Source: Lentilactobacillus rapi DSM 19907 = JCM 15042 (lineage in GTDB: Bacteria; Bacillota; Bacilli; Lactobacillales; Lactobacillaceae). Taken from it: 64,000 nucleotides of DNA. Location: the NCBI RefSeq assembly GCF_001436255.1, contig NZ_AZEI01000019.1, positions 1 to 64,000 on the forward strand, in the 5' to 3' direction. The notes under the pieces are model-generated. The model worked only from the letters and a program-made list of their open reading frames with translations. It did no database searches and had not been told where the DNA came from. A program made the translations under genes and the position numbers. Positions 1 through 7,211 of the stretch are shown piece by piece; the first letter of the stretch is position 1; every line of letters begins with the position of its first letter.

Positions 1-57
1 TGCACGCCGAGAGTAGTTGGGGGATCGCCCCCTGCGAGGGTAGGACGTTGCCACGCT
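1..57 (+). rRNA. rrf: 5S ribosomal RNA, 3' end (partial)
   Basis: The first bases match the 3' half of a lactobacillus 5S rRNA: GAGAGTAGTTGGGGGATCGC, then CCTGCGAGGGTAGGAC and a closing GCCACGC. The 5' part lies outside the window. A terminator and a tRNA gene follow, so this is the end of an rRNA operon. The exact 3' nucleotide is estimated. Confidence 0.9.
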
Positions 58-66
58 AACTTGAGT

Positions 67-98
67 CTCTGATAGCATTTACTATCGGAGGCTTTTTT
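67..98 (+). terminator. rRNA operon terminator
   Basis: A 9-bp stem (CTCTGATAG at 67-75 pairing with CTATCGGAG at 82-90, one G-T pair) is followed directly by GCTTTTTT. This is a canonical intrinsic terminator placed 10 nt after the 5S gene. Confidence 0.85.
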
Positions 99-129
99 GT
101 TATCATCATTGTTATTGTGATAATTATTT

Positions 130-202
130 GCCGTTTTAGCTCAGAAGGTAGAGCGTTTCCATGGTAAGGAAGAGGTCCCGGGTTCAAATCCCGGAAACGG
201 CT
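130..202 (+). tRNA. tRNA-Thr (anticodon GGT)
   Basis: A complete 73-nt cloverleaf can be folded. The acceptor stem is GCCGTTT with AAACGGC and discriminator T. The D stem is GCTC/GAGC. The anticodon stem TTTCC/GGAAG encloses loop ATGGTAA, in which T33 is followed by GGT, reading the Thr codon ACC. The T arm is CCGGG TTCAAAT CCCGG. CCA is not encoded. It follows the 5S terminator, so it may have its own promoter or arise by read-through. Confidence 0.93.
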
Positions 203-310
203 TATTTGAGACATTCCGTTTAATATTTGCTACTTTTCAATGAGTAGATGAAAGCACAATGGACACCCCATTTCAAATCTGACAGTTCGAGATTAGTCTT
301 TATACCACAC

Positions 311-392
311 TGATATATCAACTTTTTTTCGTTTTGCTATTTTCTATTTTTTTGCAGATGGTAAACTGTGTGTGTAAGCAAAACTACTTACA
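311..392 (+). promoter_or_regulatory. Candidate operators upstream of the haem-uptake operon
   Basis: Two inverted repeats stand in the leader of the NEAT gene. One is the perfect palindrome TGATATATCA at 311-320. The other is TGTAAG (373-378) and CTTACA (387-392) separated by 8 nt, ending 27 nt before the start codon. The second lies where a repressor would block transcription. The cognate regulator is unknown; an iron- or haem-responsive factor would make biological sense but is inference. No convincing -35/-10 pair could be fixed. Confidence 0.45.
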
Positions 393-418
393 AAACTTAT
401 TAATCTGGGGGGATTAAG

Positions 419-1591
419 ATGAAAGCTATTTTTTTGCGCTTTTTTAAAGTGTTATTTTTTGTAAACGTATTCACTGTGATGGGGCTGCTTTTTACGTCGT
501 CTGTTCAGGCTGCCACTGCAAACCTAGATGATGGAACGTACAATGTCCCAGTAACGGTTATCAAGGAGGGCAGTAAAACGGATGTGTCCATGGCAAATGG
601 TTTTTTTGATCAAACAGCTGCAGTTAACGTTAACAGTGGGAACTATACGATAACCCTTAATACAACAGGGGCAAAGTATATTGGGGCAATGATAGTTGCT
701 GGCCAAACTGTCAAGCCAACGGCAACCACTGGTGCGAATGGCATTGACGGGACATTAACTTTTTCGGTAAGTAATCCAGATGATTATACGCCGGTTACCT
801 TTAACCTAATAGATCTGCCAATTCCAGACGGAAAAGGAAATCAAACCAGTAATATGACCCAATCAGCACAATTCTTGTTCAGCTGGGAAAAAGCGGTTAA
901 GACATCTGCTCCGGTTCCAAACACACCATCTGTTCCATCTGTTCCAGCTGATGGCCAATCAGTAGTTGTGACAGCACCAACTGGTACTGCAGCAACGACC
1001 ACAACCACCTCCTCTGTCAATCAGACAACAGCAGCCAAGAATGACAACTCAACGACTGATGTTTCAACCACTAAATCACCAATTGCTAAGTCATCTACCC
1101 ATTCGGCCACCATCAAGAAAGCGAAAGTGCCAACAACGACCCGTAGCTATGTTGTTCTAAAGGGAACATCGATGCATACTTCAATGGCAAACAAGTACTA
1201 TACCAGAAAAGCAATTATTCGTAAAATAAGTAAACACTATAATGTTCAACTTGAAGTCAGTTACGCTAAAAATTTAAAGTTGGGAAGTAAAGCCGTCCGA
1301 CCAGTTACCATTAACAATCGAAAGGTTAAATCTTCAACTGTTAAATATGGTATGACAAGTAAAAACTACACAATGATTTATTCCTTTAATGTTTCATCAT
1401 TCAAAACTCTCGCGCATCTCATTAAAGGCTCAATTCACGTAACCGTTCCTTATATGAAGATCAGCCAAACATTCCCAATTCGATTTAAATTCAGTCAGCA
1501 TGCACCTAAAGCCAGCCATAAAGATGGCACAATTGGGTCCTTAAACCAGCAAATTGCTGGTGGGAGGGTTGTCAATGAAAGTGCTAACTAA
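419..1591 (+). CDS. Secreted protein with two NEAT domains (haem scavenging)
   Basis: A 390-residue exported protein with a signal peptide (residues 1-31, cleavage near SVQA). NEAT-like domain 1 spans about 36-157, a Thr/Ser/Pro-rich linker about 160-240, and NEAT-like domain 2 about 243-359. NEAT domains bind haem at the surface of Gram-positive bacteria and hand it to a membrane ABC importer. No LPXTG signal or C-terminal membrane helix is visible, so it is probably released or held non-covalently, like a haemophore. The usual iron-ligand Tyr of the last beta hairpin appears replaced by Met146 in domain 1 and Ile348 in domain 2 (alignment by eye). The start is ATG behind CTGGGGGGATTAAG. It is first of a five-gene overlapping operon. 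Confidence 0.85.
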   Translation: MKAIFLRFFKVLFFVNVFTVMGLLFTSSVQAATANLDDGTYNVPVTVIKEGSKTDVSMANGFFDQTAAVNVNSGNYTITLNTTGAKYIGAMIVAGQTVKPTATTGANGIDGTLTFSVSNPDDYTPVTFNLIDLPIPDGKGNQTSNMTQSAQFLFSWEKAVKTSAPVPNTPSVPSVPADGQSVVVTAPTGTAATTTTTSSVNQTTAAKNDNSTTDVSTTKSPIAKSSTHSATIKKAKVPTTTRSYVVLKGTSMHTSMANKYYTRKAIIRKISKHYNVQLEVSYAKNLKLGSKAVRPVTINNRKVKSSTVKYGMTSKNYTMIYSFNVSSFKTLAHLIKGSIHVTVPYMKISQTFPIRFKFSQHAPKASHKDGTIGSLNQQIAGGRVVNESAN

Positions 1592-2393
1592 AATTGGACT
1601 ATCAATCCTATTGTTTATTGGATTCCTGGCGGCATTACCTACCAGTGTCAACGCTCAATCAATTTCATATCGCTCGTTAAAGTATGGGACTAATCAAAAT
1701 TCTATGGCGACTGGCTACTTTGTTCGCCCAGCAACGGTTATCGTTCGCAATCACGAATATTATGTTACGATGCAAATCAAGACGGCCAAAAGCTTATCTG
1801 CCTTTCCCGTTAAGGTCGATTGGGTAGACGGTCAGCGGCCGAAAAATGTCCGAAAAATAAAGGACGCTGCTGGTAATTCTCATTTGTACTATTCGTTTTA
1901 TACAACGAATCTCAAAAAACGAATTAATGCTAAATTGGCAATTGATGTTCCCAAAGTTTACAAAGCTCATCATTTGATTACTTTTAAATTTAATTCTGCG
2001 AACTTACCAAGCCTGAAGGTTAATCAGAAAAAACATCACGCTGCTGCCGTCACCAATTCAACGATGCCAACAAAAGCAAGCCAAAGTTCCCATTCAAAAC
2101 CGGCAGTTGCCCAAATGAAAACCACTCCGACGAAAGCATCGTCAATAAATGCCTCAACGGATAAGCAGCCTTCCAAAACGAAGACTAAAAAGGATCCGAA
2201 GAAAAAAGTCACCGCTAAAAAGCCGAAATCAAATCAGTCTAGTCAACCGGCGACTGCATCCAGCACTAATAAAACGACACCAAATAAAGCAAAGTCGGGA
2301 CATCAGTCAGCTAATGACGGCCGCTGGATTGTTGGTGGGGTTGTCGTCGTTGCCGCAATTTCTACTGGTGCTTGGATTTATCTGAGACATTAG
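1575..2393 (+). CDS. Membrane-anchored NEAT domain protein
   Basis: A 272-residue surface protein with signal peptide 1-27, one NEAT domain about 28-140 (short helix motif NSMATGYF at 42-49), a Lys/Ser/Thr-rich wall-spanning region about 150-245, and one C-terminal helix 251-270 followed by RH. There is no LPXTG sorting motif, so it should be membrane-anchored rather than sortase-linked. Tyr129 sits where NEAT domains place the haem-iron ligand, with His133 four residues later in place of the second Tyr. The ATG at 1575 is chosen because GGGAGGG lies 8 nt upstream. The gene overlaps the previous stop by 17 nt. It likely passes haem to the downstream binding protein. Confidence 0.85.
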   Translation: MKVLTKIGLSILLFIGFLAALPTSVNAQSISYRSLKYGTNQNSMATGYFVRPATVIVRNHEYYVTMQIKTAKSLSAFPVKVDWVDGQRPKNVRKIKDAAGNSHLYYSFYTTNLKKRINAKLAIDVPKVYKAHHLITFKFNSANLPSLKVNQKKHHAAAVTNSTMPTKASQSSHSKPAVAQMKTTPTKASSINASTDKQPSKTKTKKDPKKKVTAKKPKSNQSSQPATASSTNKTTPNKAKSGHQSANDGRWIVGGVVVVAAISTGAWIYLRH

Positions 2394-2405
2394 GGGGCTA
2401 GTTGA

Positions 2406-3311
2406 ATGAAAGGTTCAAGGAAAATTGCTGTCATAGTACTGGGAATCGTTCTGATTATCGGCATCCTTTGTGGGCTATTCATTAGGAATGGAAATGCAAA
2501 TACGAATCGAAAGCCTCGAATCGTTGCAACAACCTTTGCAGTGGTTCAAATTGCTGATAAGCTAAAGCTGCCATTAGTTGGGGTACCCACCACTCAAAAC
2601 AAGATTCCAGACCGCTATGAGCATGTTGCTCGAGTTGGCAATCCCATGAATCCAAGCGTCGAAAAGATTGCTTCTTTAAAACCAACGGCCGTCTATTCGG
2701 TCACAACGTTGAGAGATCAATTTGGTAAGGCATTTAAGCAACGTCATATTCAACCACATTTTTTGGATTTAACCAGCGTGGCAAAGCTAAAGCAGACAAT
2801 CTGGGCGATGGGAAAGACTTATCAACGTCGATCTCAGGCGAAAGCAGCGATTAGCCAGATTACCAAGACCGAACGAGCTGTTAAGATGGTTGCCAATCGA
2901 CATGCTAAGCATCCTCGAGTTCTTATCTTAATGGGGTTGCCAGGGGCTTCCTATCTAATTGCCACCAATCGATCATATGTTGGTAATTTGGTGACAATTG
3001 CTGGTGGTAATAATGTTTTTGCTTCCAAGACCCAGGAATTTATTCAGCCAAACGATGAAGCAATCAAGCGAGCCAACCCCCAAGTCATTTTGAGACTGGC
3101 TCATGCCTTGCCCCAAATCGTTGTGCCCCAGTTTAATACGGAATTTAAACAGGACCCAATGTGGGCAACAACGGCCGCAGTTAAGCATCACCGAGTCTAT
3201 AATCTTGAAGAGCCTAATTTTGATGCGACCGCGAATATGCGGGCTGCCCAAGCGCTCAAAATTATCTCTAATTGGCTTTATCCTGCATCTGGAAGTGATT
3301 CAAAACGATGA
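2406..3311 (+). CDS. isdE: Haem ABC transporter substrate-binding protein (IsdE-like)
   Basis: A 301-residue periplasmic-binding-fold protein of the helical-backbone iron/haem class (domain from about residue 37: PRIVATTFAVVQIADKL, then VGNPMNPSVEKIASLKPTAV). In the Isd pathway IsdE takes haem from NEAT proteins and presents it to the permease. The N-terminus has one hydrophobic helix (about 7-26), but the only Cys (Cys22, context GILC) has Leu before it. It is therefore not a lipobox, and the protein is probably held by an uncleaved helix. It starts 12 nt after the NEAT gene and overlaps the permease gene by 4 nt. Confidence 0.85.
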   Translation: MKGSRKIAVIVLGIVLIIGILCGLFIRNGNANTNRKPRIVATTFAVVQIADKLKLPLVGVPTTQNKIPDRYEHVARVGNPMNPSVEKIASLKPTAVYSVTTLRDQFGKAFKQRHIQPHFLDLTSVAKLKQTIWAMGKTYQRRSQAKAAISQITKTERAVKMVANRHAKHPRVLILMGLPGASYLIATNRSYVGNLVTIAGGNNVFASKTQEFIQPNDEAIKRANPQVILRLAHALPQIVVPQFNTEFKQDPMWATTAAVKHHRVYNLEEPNFDATANMRAAQALKIISNWLYPASGSDSKR

Positions 3312-4276
3312 GTAAATCAGAAAAATTTTGGTACCTGGTTATTATCTGTTTGTTATTAATTTCAATTGTAGTTGCATTGATGCTTGGCGTGACCTTTATA
3401 CCGTTCGGGCAAGTGATTCAATCATTTGCGAATAAAAATGCGACGCAATACACTGTTTTATTTGACATTCGCGCCCCAAGAATTTTTGCCAGTTTGTTGT
3501 GTGGGGCAATGTTGGCCGTTGCTGGGGCGCTTAGTCAAGCTGCTTTTCGAAACCATTTGGCAGATCCCAGCATTCTTGGCGTCACGAGTGCCGGGGAACT
3601 GGTTGTAACGGTTGGAAGTTTGCTACTGCCAACTTTTATTGGTGGTAAATTTCTCTATTCACTCATTGGTGGGGGAATTGCTTTGCTGATTCTGACTAAC
3701 CGAACAATTCTTACCAGTCCTTATCGGCTGATCATTGTTGGTGTTGCTTTAATGCTAACGTTTTCCGGCTTTCAACAATTGTTCTCGAATGGGGTCGGCC
3801 AAGCCAGTGGATCGTTTAACGGGATTACCTGGACAAATTCAGTGGGTCTGTTAATCCTCGGAGTTAGCGGAATGTTCGTTGCCGTGGTGATTTCTCCGTG
3901 GGCCAATTATTTAAAGCTTGCGGGTGAACAGTTGCAAACCAAGGGAGTCTCAGCGCAGTTTATGCGACTTTCATTGCTACTCATTACGGTCTATTTATCC
4001 GCGGGGGTCACATCAGTCGTGGGAACGATTCCTTTTGTTGGGATTGTCGTCCCCAATCTGGCTCGATTTCTCGTTGGCAATGATTATACAACGTTGATTC
4101 CAATGTCGATGCTGCTCGGAGCCTGGTTGCTGCTGGTGATTGATACGGTTGGCCGCTTGATTGTCTTGCCAAGTGAATTGTCCGCTGCCGTGTTGATGAC
4201 TGTTGTTGGCGGCCCATTCTTAATATGGATGTTGCAGAGGAAGATGCTTAATGGAATTCAATCAAGTCAGTTTTAA
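3308..4276 (+). CDS. isdF: Haem/iron ABC transporter permease (FecCD/BtuC family)
   Basis: A 322-residue integral membrane protein with about nine to ten helices. It has the family hallmarks: RAPRIFASLLCGAMLAVAGA near residue 50 and a coupling-helix region around 'TIPFVGIVVPNLARFLVGND' near residue 240. It forms the membrane channel for the upstream haem-binding protein. The start ATGA overlaps the stop of the binding-protein gene, and its end overlaps the ATPase gene by 26 nt, which indicates translational coupling. Confidence 0.92.
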   Translation: MSKSEKFWYLVIICLLLISIVVALMLGVTFIPFGQVIQSFANKNATQYTVLFDIRAPRIFASLLCGAMLAVAGALSQAAFRNHLADPSILGVTSAGELVVTVGSLLLPTFIGGKFLYSLIGGGIALLILTNRTILTSPYRLIIVGVALMLTFSGFQQLFSNGVGQASGSFNGITWTNSVGLLILGVSGMFVAVVISPWANYLKLAGEQLQTKGVSAQFMRLSLLLITVYLSAGVTSVVGTIPFVGIVVPNLARFLVGNDYTTLIPMSMLLGAWLLLVIDTVGRLIVLPSELSAAVLMTVVGGPFLIWMLQRKMLNGIQSSQF

Positions 4277-5021
4277 TTATCCCGCCCATGCCCCGGTCTT
4301 GCACCGGATTTCTGCAAGGATCCCATCAGGGAAAATCATTTCGATCATTGGTCCAAATGGTTCTGGTAAGTCCACTATCTTAAAATTACTGGCCGGAATT
4401 TTGAAGCCGACTAGTGGGGAAGTACTCTTGAATCATCGTTCAGTAACCGACTATTCTCATAAACAGTTGGCTACTCAAATCGCAATCGTTGCCCAACAGA
4501 ACGTCATCTATGACGATATGAACGTGATCGATGTGATTAAAACGGGGCGTTTAGCCTATCATAAATTACTTGATGTGATTAGCGATGAAGAAGTTGTCAA
4601 GTATCTCAAACAGGCTCATCTCACTAAGTTGGCAAAACGGTCAATTACTTCCCTGTCTGGTGGGCAGCAACAACGAGTCTGGTTAGCTTCAGCCTTAGCG
4701 CAGCAACCGGATTACTTGTTGTTGGACGAGCCAACGACTTATTTGGATATTCATTATCAAAGTGAGCTAATGGCGATTTTAAACCAGCTCCATCGTGATT
4801 CAGATATGACGATTGTGTTGATTCTCCATGATGTTAATCAAGCCTTTAGGTTGAGTGATGAATTATGGCTGATAAAAGATGGTCAATTAGTAGCCAATGA
4901 CAGACCGGCTAATTGTTACGATCGGCAGTTGCTTAGTTCGGTATTTAATACCAATATTCAAATTATTGAGGTACCGGAATATGGCCGCTATATCGCTGAA
5001 ATTCCTGATTCCAAGTTTTGA
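4251..5021 (+). CDS. Haem/iron ABC transporter ATPase (FhuC-like)
   Basis: A 256-residue ABC ATPase with Walker A GPNGSGKST near residue 35, signature LSGGQQQR near 138, and Walker B YLLLDEPTTYLD near 157, followed by the switch His in ILHDVNQ. It energises the IsdF-type permease encoded just upstream. The ATG lies inside the end of the permease gene, with GAGGAAG 7 nt upstream. It is the last gene of the haem operon; a terminator follows about 65 nt later. Confidence 0.92.
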   Translation: MEFNQVSFNYPAHAPVLHRISARIPSGKIISIIGPNGSGKSTILKLLAGILKPTSGEVLLNHRSVTDYSHKQLATQIAIVAQQNVIYDDMNVIDVIKTGRLAYHKLLDVISDEEVVKYLKQAHLTKLAKRSITSLSGGQQQRVWLASALAQQPDYLLLDEPTTYLDIHYQSELMAILNQLHRDSDMTIVLILHDVNQAFRLSDELWLIKDGQLVANDRPANCYDRQLLSSVFNTNIQIIEVPEYGRYIAEIPDSKF

Positions 5022-5084
5022 TCTGAATGGAAATCAATCGATCGCCAGGGGAATGGTTTATCGATCTTATTAGATTATTAAGCT

Positions 5085-5137
5085 AAAAAAATAGCACCAT
5101 CATTCATTTCAGAATGGTGACGCTATTTTAGTTTTAT
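5085..5137. terminator. Bidirectional terminator between haem operon and ndh
   Basis: A long imperfect hairpin (AAAAATAGCACCATCATTC pairing with GAATGGTGACGCTATTTT) has an A run on the left and a T-rich tract on the right. It could stop the haem operon on the plus strand and the minus-strand NADH dehydrogenase gene, which ends at 5241. Confidence 0.75.
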
Positions 5138-5240
5138 TTGAAATTGGAGTACCAACTGTTCTCAGCATGTTCAGGCTGCTCCAATTTAGAAATCAAAGTC
5201 GTAACTTGCTCCTAACTTATCCGATTCGAAAAGTATCAGA

Positions 5241-6866
5241 TTACTTGGTGTAAAGTGATTTCGGAATTCCATATTGAGATTTGCCCAAAACTTTTTGTAA
5301 CCACGGAACGCACCAGTAATCTAATCCAAATGATCGACCGGATCCATTCATTAAGGCAATGGCAACAAATAGAATCCAAGTTGTTGGCCAAGACATCATT
5401 GCTGCAAAGAATAAGATAATGACGGCGAGGTTGGCAATCCAAGTGAACAACCCAAAGAAGATTAAACAACCAAGAATGGCCTCAAACATTGCCAAGCCAC
5501 CGCTTCCAGTAATGAGATAATGAGCGCTAATGCCGTCAATCATCAAAGCAAGCCCAAAGAACAATCGCAATGGGACACTCCAAAGAACGTTACTCCTCCG
5601 AGCAGTATTGGCTCCAAACACCGTTCGATTATCGTTTACCCTAAAGAACTCGTCGAGAATGTAATTGAACATAAAGTATCCAGAACGAATTCGCCAGAAA
5701 TAAAGCAAGTTGGAACCGTGCTTCATGATGGTTGCAAGCCAACCTCTGACACGCTTGCCACCAAATACTTGAGCAATGCCATAGTGGCCACCAAATGATA
5801 CCGTAAAGCCCATGTTCTTATCATGGAATTCCATGTAATTATGGTTACCGTCAATATCTGCCGCGATATTAGTTGAGGTGACAACCGCTTCATTTTCAGC
5901 TTCTTGAGCGGTTTGCGGAACAGCTCGTTCAGCGCCCTGTTCAGTCGCAGCGGCATCATCACCAGCAACGTAGATACTGCTGTCTTCAAACCCTTTAGCT
6001 TGCAAATATTGGTTGGTGATTAATCGGCCACCGTGACCGGCATCAATTCCGAAACTGTCAGTAATTGAACTCGTCTTAACACCAGCGGTCCAGATAAGTG
6101 TGTTGGTTGAAATAGAATCCTGATCCTTAATATCAACACTATCCTTATTAACACTGACAATCATTGATGAAGGGCGGATATCAACGTTGTTTTTCTTCAA
6201 GTAGGCTTCTGCGTGGCCCGCGTTAGTTCGATCAAGCATGTTAATAATCGTTGGAGCAGCTTCAACCAAAATAATCTTGATTTCGCTTGGATCGATCTTG
6301 TTTTCTTTAGCAAGTACTTTCTTATAGTCAATCAACTCACCAACAGTTTCGGCACCAGTAAAACCAGAGCCACAGACGACAATCGTTAGCAGAGATTGTC
6401 GCTTACGAGGATCTCGTTCAATTGCCCCTTTCGCAATGGTTTCTTTGATGTGGGTTCTCAACCGCATTGCATCTTCGATTGACCAAAGCGTAAAGCCATT
6501 CTCCTTAACCCCAGCAGTGCCAAAGTCGTTAGGTTCACCACCTAAGCTAATGAGTAAGCTGTCGAAAGGATAGGTGCCATTCTTACAATTAACTAACTTG
6601 TTTTCTTTATCGACAGAAGTAACCTCGTCGGTGATCAGTTTGACATTCTTTTGCTTGTGAAAAATTCGTTGCAAATCGTACCGAACGCTGTTGGGATTAA
6701 CCCGGTCAGTTGCAACTTCATGAAGTCGCGTTAAATAGGTAAAGAATGAATGCTTGTCGATCAACGTGATCTTAACATCTTGGTTACTCTTAAAATGTTT
6801 GGCGAGTTTCTTTGTGGCATAAACACCAGCAAAGCCAGCGCCAATAACAACGATATTCTTTGTCAT
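5241..6866 (-). CDS. ndh: Type 2 NADH dehydrogenase fused to a DoxX-like membrane domain
   Basis: A 541-residue flavoprotein that oxidises NADH and reduces a membrane quinone without pumping protons. The FAD Rossmann motif is GAGFAG at 9-14, the NADH-binding motif GSGFTGAETVGEL at 166-178, and the second FAD motif YVAGDDAA near 299. The quinone-site segment AQEAEN lies near 320. After about residue 420 a DoxX-like block of four hydrophobic segments replaces the usual short amphipathic tail. The ATG at 6866 is chosen because AAGGGGGAGG stands just upstream, which rejects a 43-residue longer frame. It is divergent from cydA, whose oxidase would take the electrons. Confidence 0.92.
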   Translation of the reverse strand: MTKNIVVIGAGFAGVYATKKLAKHFKSNQDVKITLIDKHSFFTYLTRLHEVATDRVNPNSVRYDLQRIFHKQKNVKLITDEVTSVDKENKLVNCKNGTYPFDSLLISLGGEPNDFGTAGVKENGFTLWSIEDAMRLRTHIKETIAKGAIERDPRKRQSLLTIVVCGSGFTGAETVGELIDYKKVLAKENKIDPSEIKIILVEAAPTIINMLDRTNAGHAEAYLKKNNVDIRPSSMIVSVNKDSVDIKDQDSISTNTLIWTAGVKTSSITDSFGIDAGHGGRLITNQYLQAKGFEDSSIYVAGDDAAATEQGAERAVPQTAQEAENEAVVTSTNIAADIDGNHNYMEFHDKNMGFTVSFGGHYGIAQVFGGKRVRGWLATIMKHGSNLLYFWRIRSGYFMFNYILDEFFRVNDNRTVFGANTARRSNVLWSVPLRLFFGLALMIDGISAHYLITGSGGLAMFEAILGCLIFFGLFTWIANLAVIILFFAAMMSWPTTWILFVAIALMNGSGRSFGLDYWCVPWLQKVLGKSQYGIPKSLYTK

Positions 6867-6950
6867 GAAATATTCCTCCCCCTTAAAACTGATAAGATTA
6901 CTAAAATATACAAAGAATGAATGATAGCATAAACGTTTCTTATCACTATC

Positions 6951-6979
6951 AGTATAAGAGGGCTGGCTCGAATTGTCTA
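6951..6979 (-). promoter_or_regulatory. Promoter of ndh
   Basis: On the minus strand TAGACA (-35) and TATACT (-10) are separated by exactly 17 nt. Transcription would start near 6944, about 78 nt before the ATG. Downstream of the -10 the leader holds AAACGTTT inside TGATAG...CTATCA arms, a possible operator with a weak resemblance to a CcpA cre core. The 345-nt divergent gap 6867-7211 holds this promoter, the cydA promoter and AT-rich DNA with palindrome TTGATTTAATCAA at 7031-7043. Confidence 0.7.
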
Positions 6980-7131
6980 ATGAAAGCCATTCCAATTTTA
7001 AATTGAGATTGACTATTCAGATTTAAAACGTTGATTTAATCAATTAGATGGCGCTTTCTAAAAAATAGTTACATAATACTTACTGTATTGATAATTTATA
7101 AGCTATTAATGATAATTAAATGATACTAAAG

Positions 7132-7159
7132 TTTGAATGTTTAGTCATTTCTATATACA
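7132..7159 (+). promoter_or_regulatory. Candidate promoter of cydAB
   Basis: TTTGAA (7132-7137) and TATACA (7154-7159) are separated by 16 nt, about 52 nt ahead of the cydA start codon. The fit is moderate. The palindrome TTGATTTAATCAA lies 88 nt further upstream. Confidence 0.5.
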
Positions 7160-7211
7160 ATGAAGTTATGTGAGGAGAACTCATTAGTCTTTTGCAAGGG
7201 GGGATATAATA

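Noticed and set aside
6917-6940. CcpA cre site in the ndh leader
   Set aside because: Only the central AAACGTTT fits; the outer TG and CA positions do not, so it is recorded only as a possible operator.
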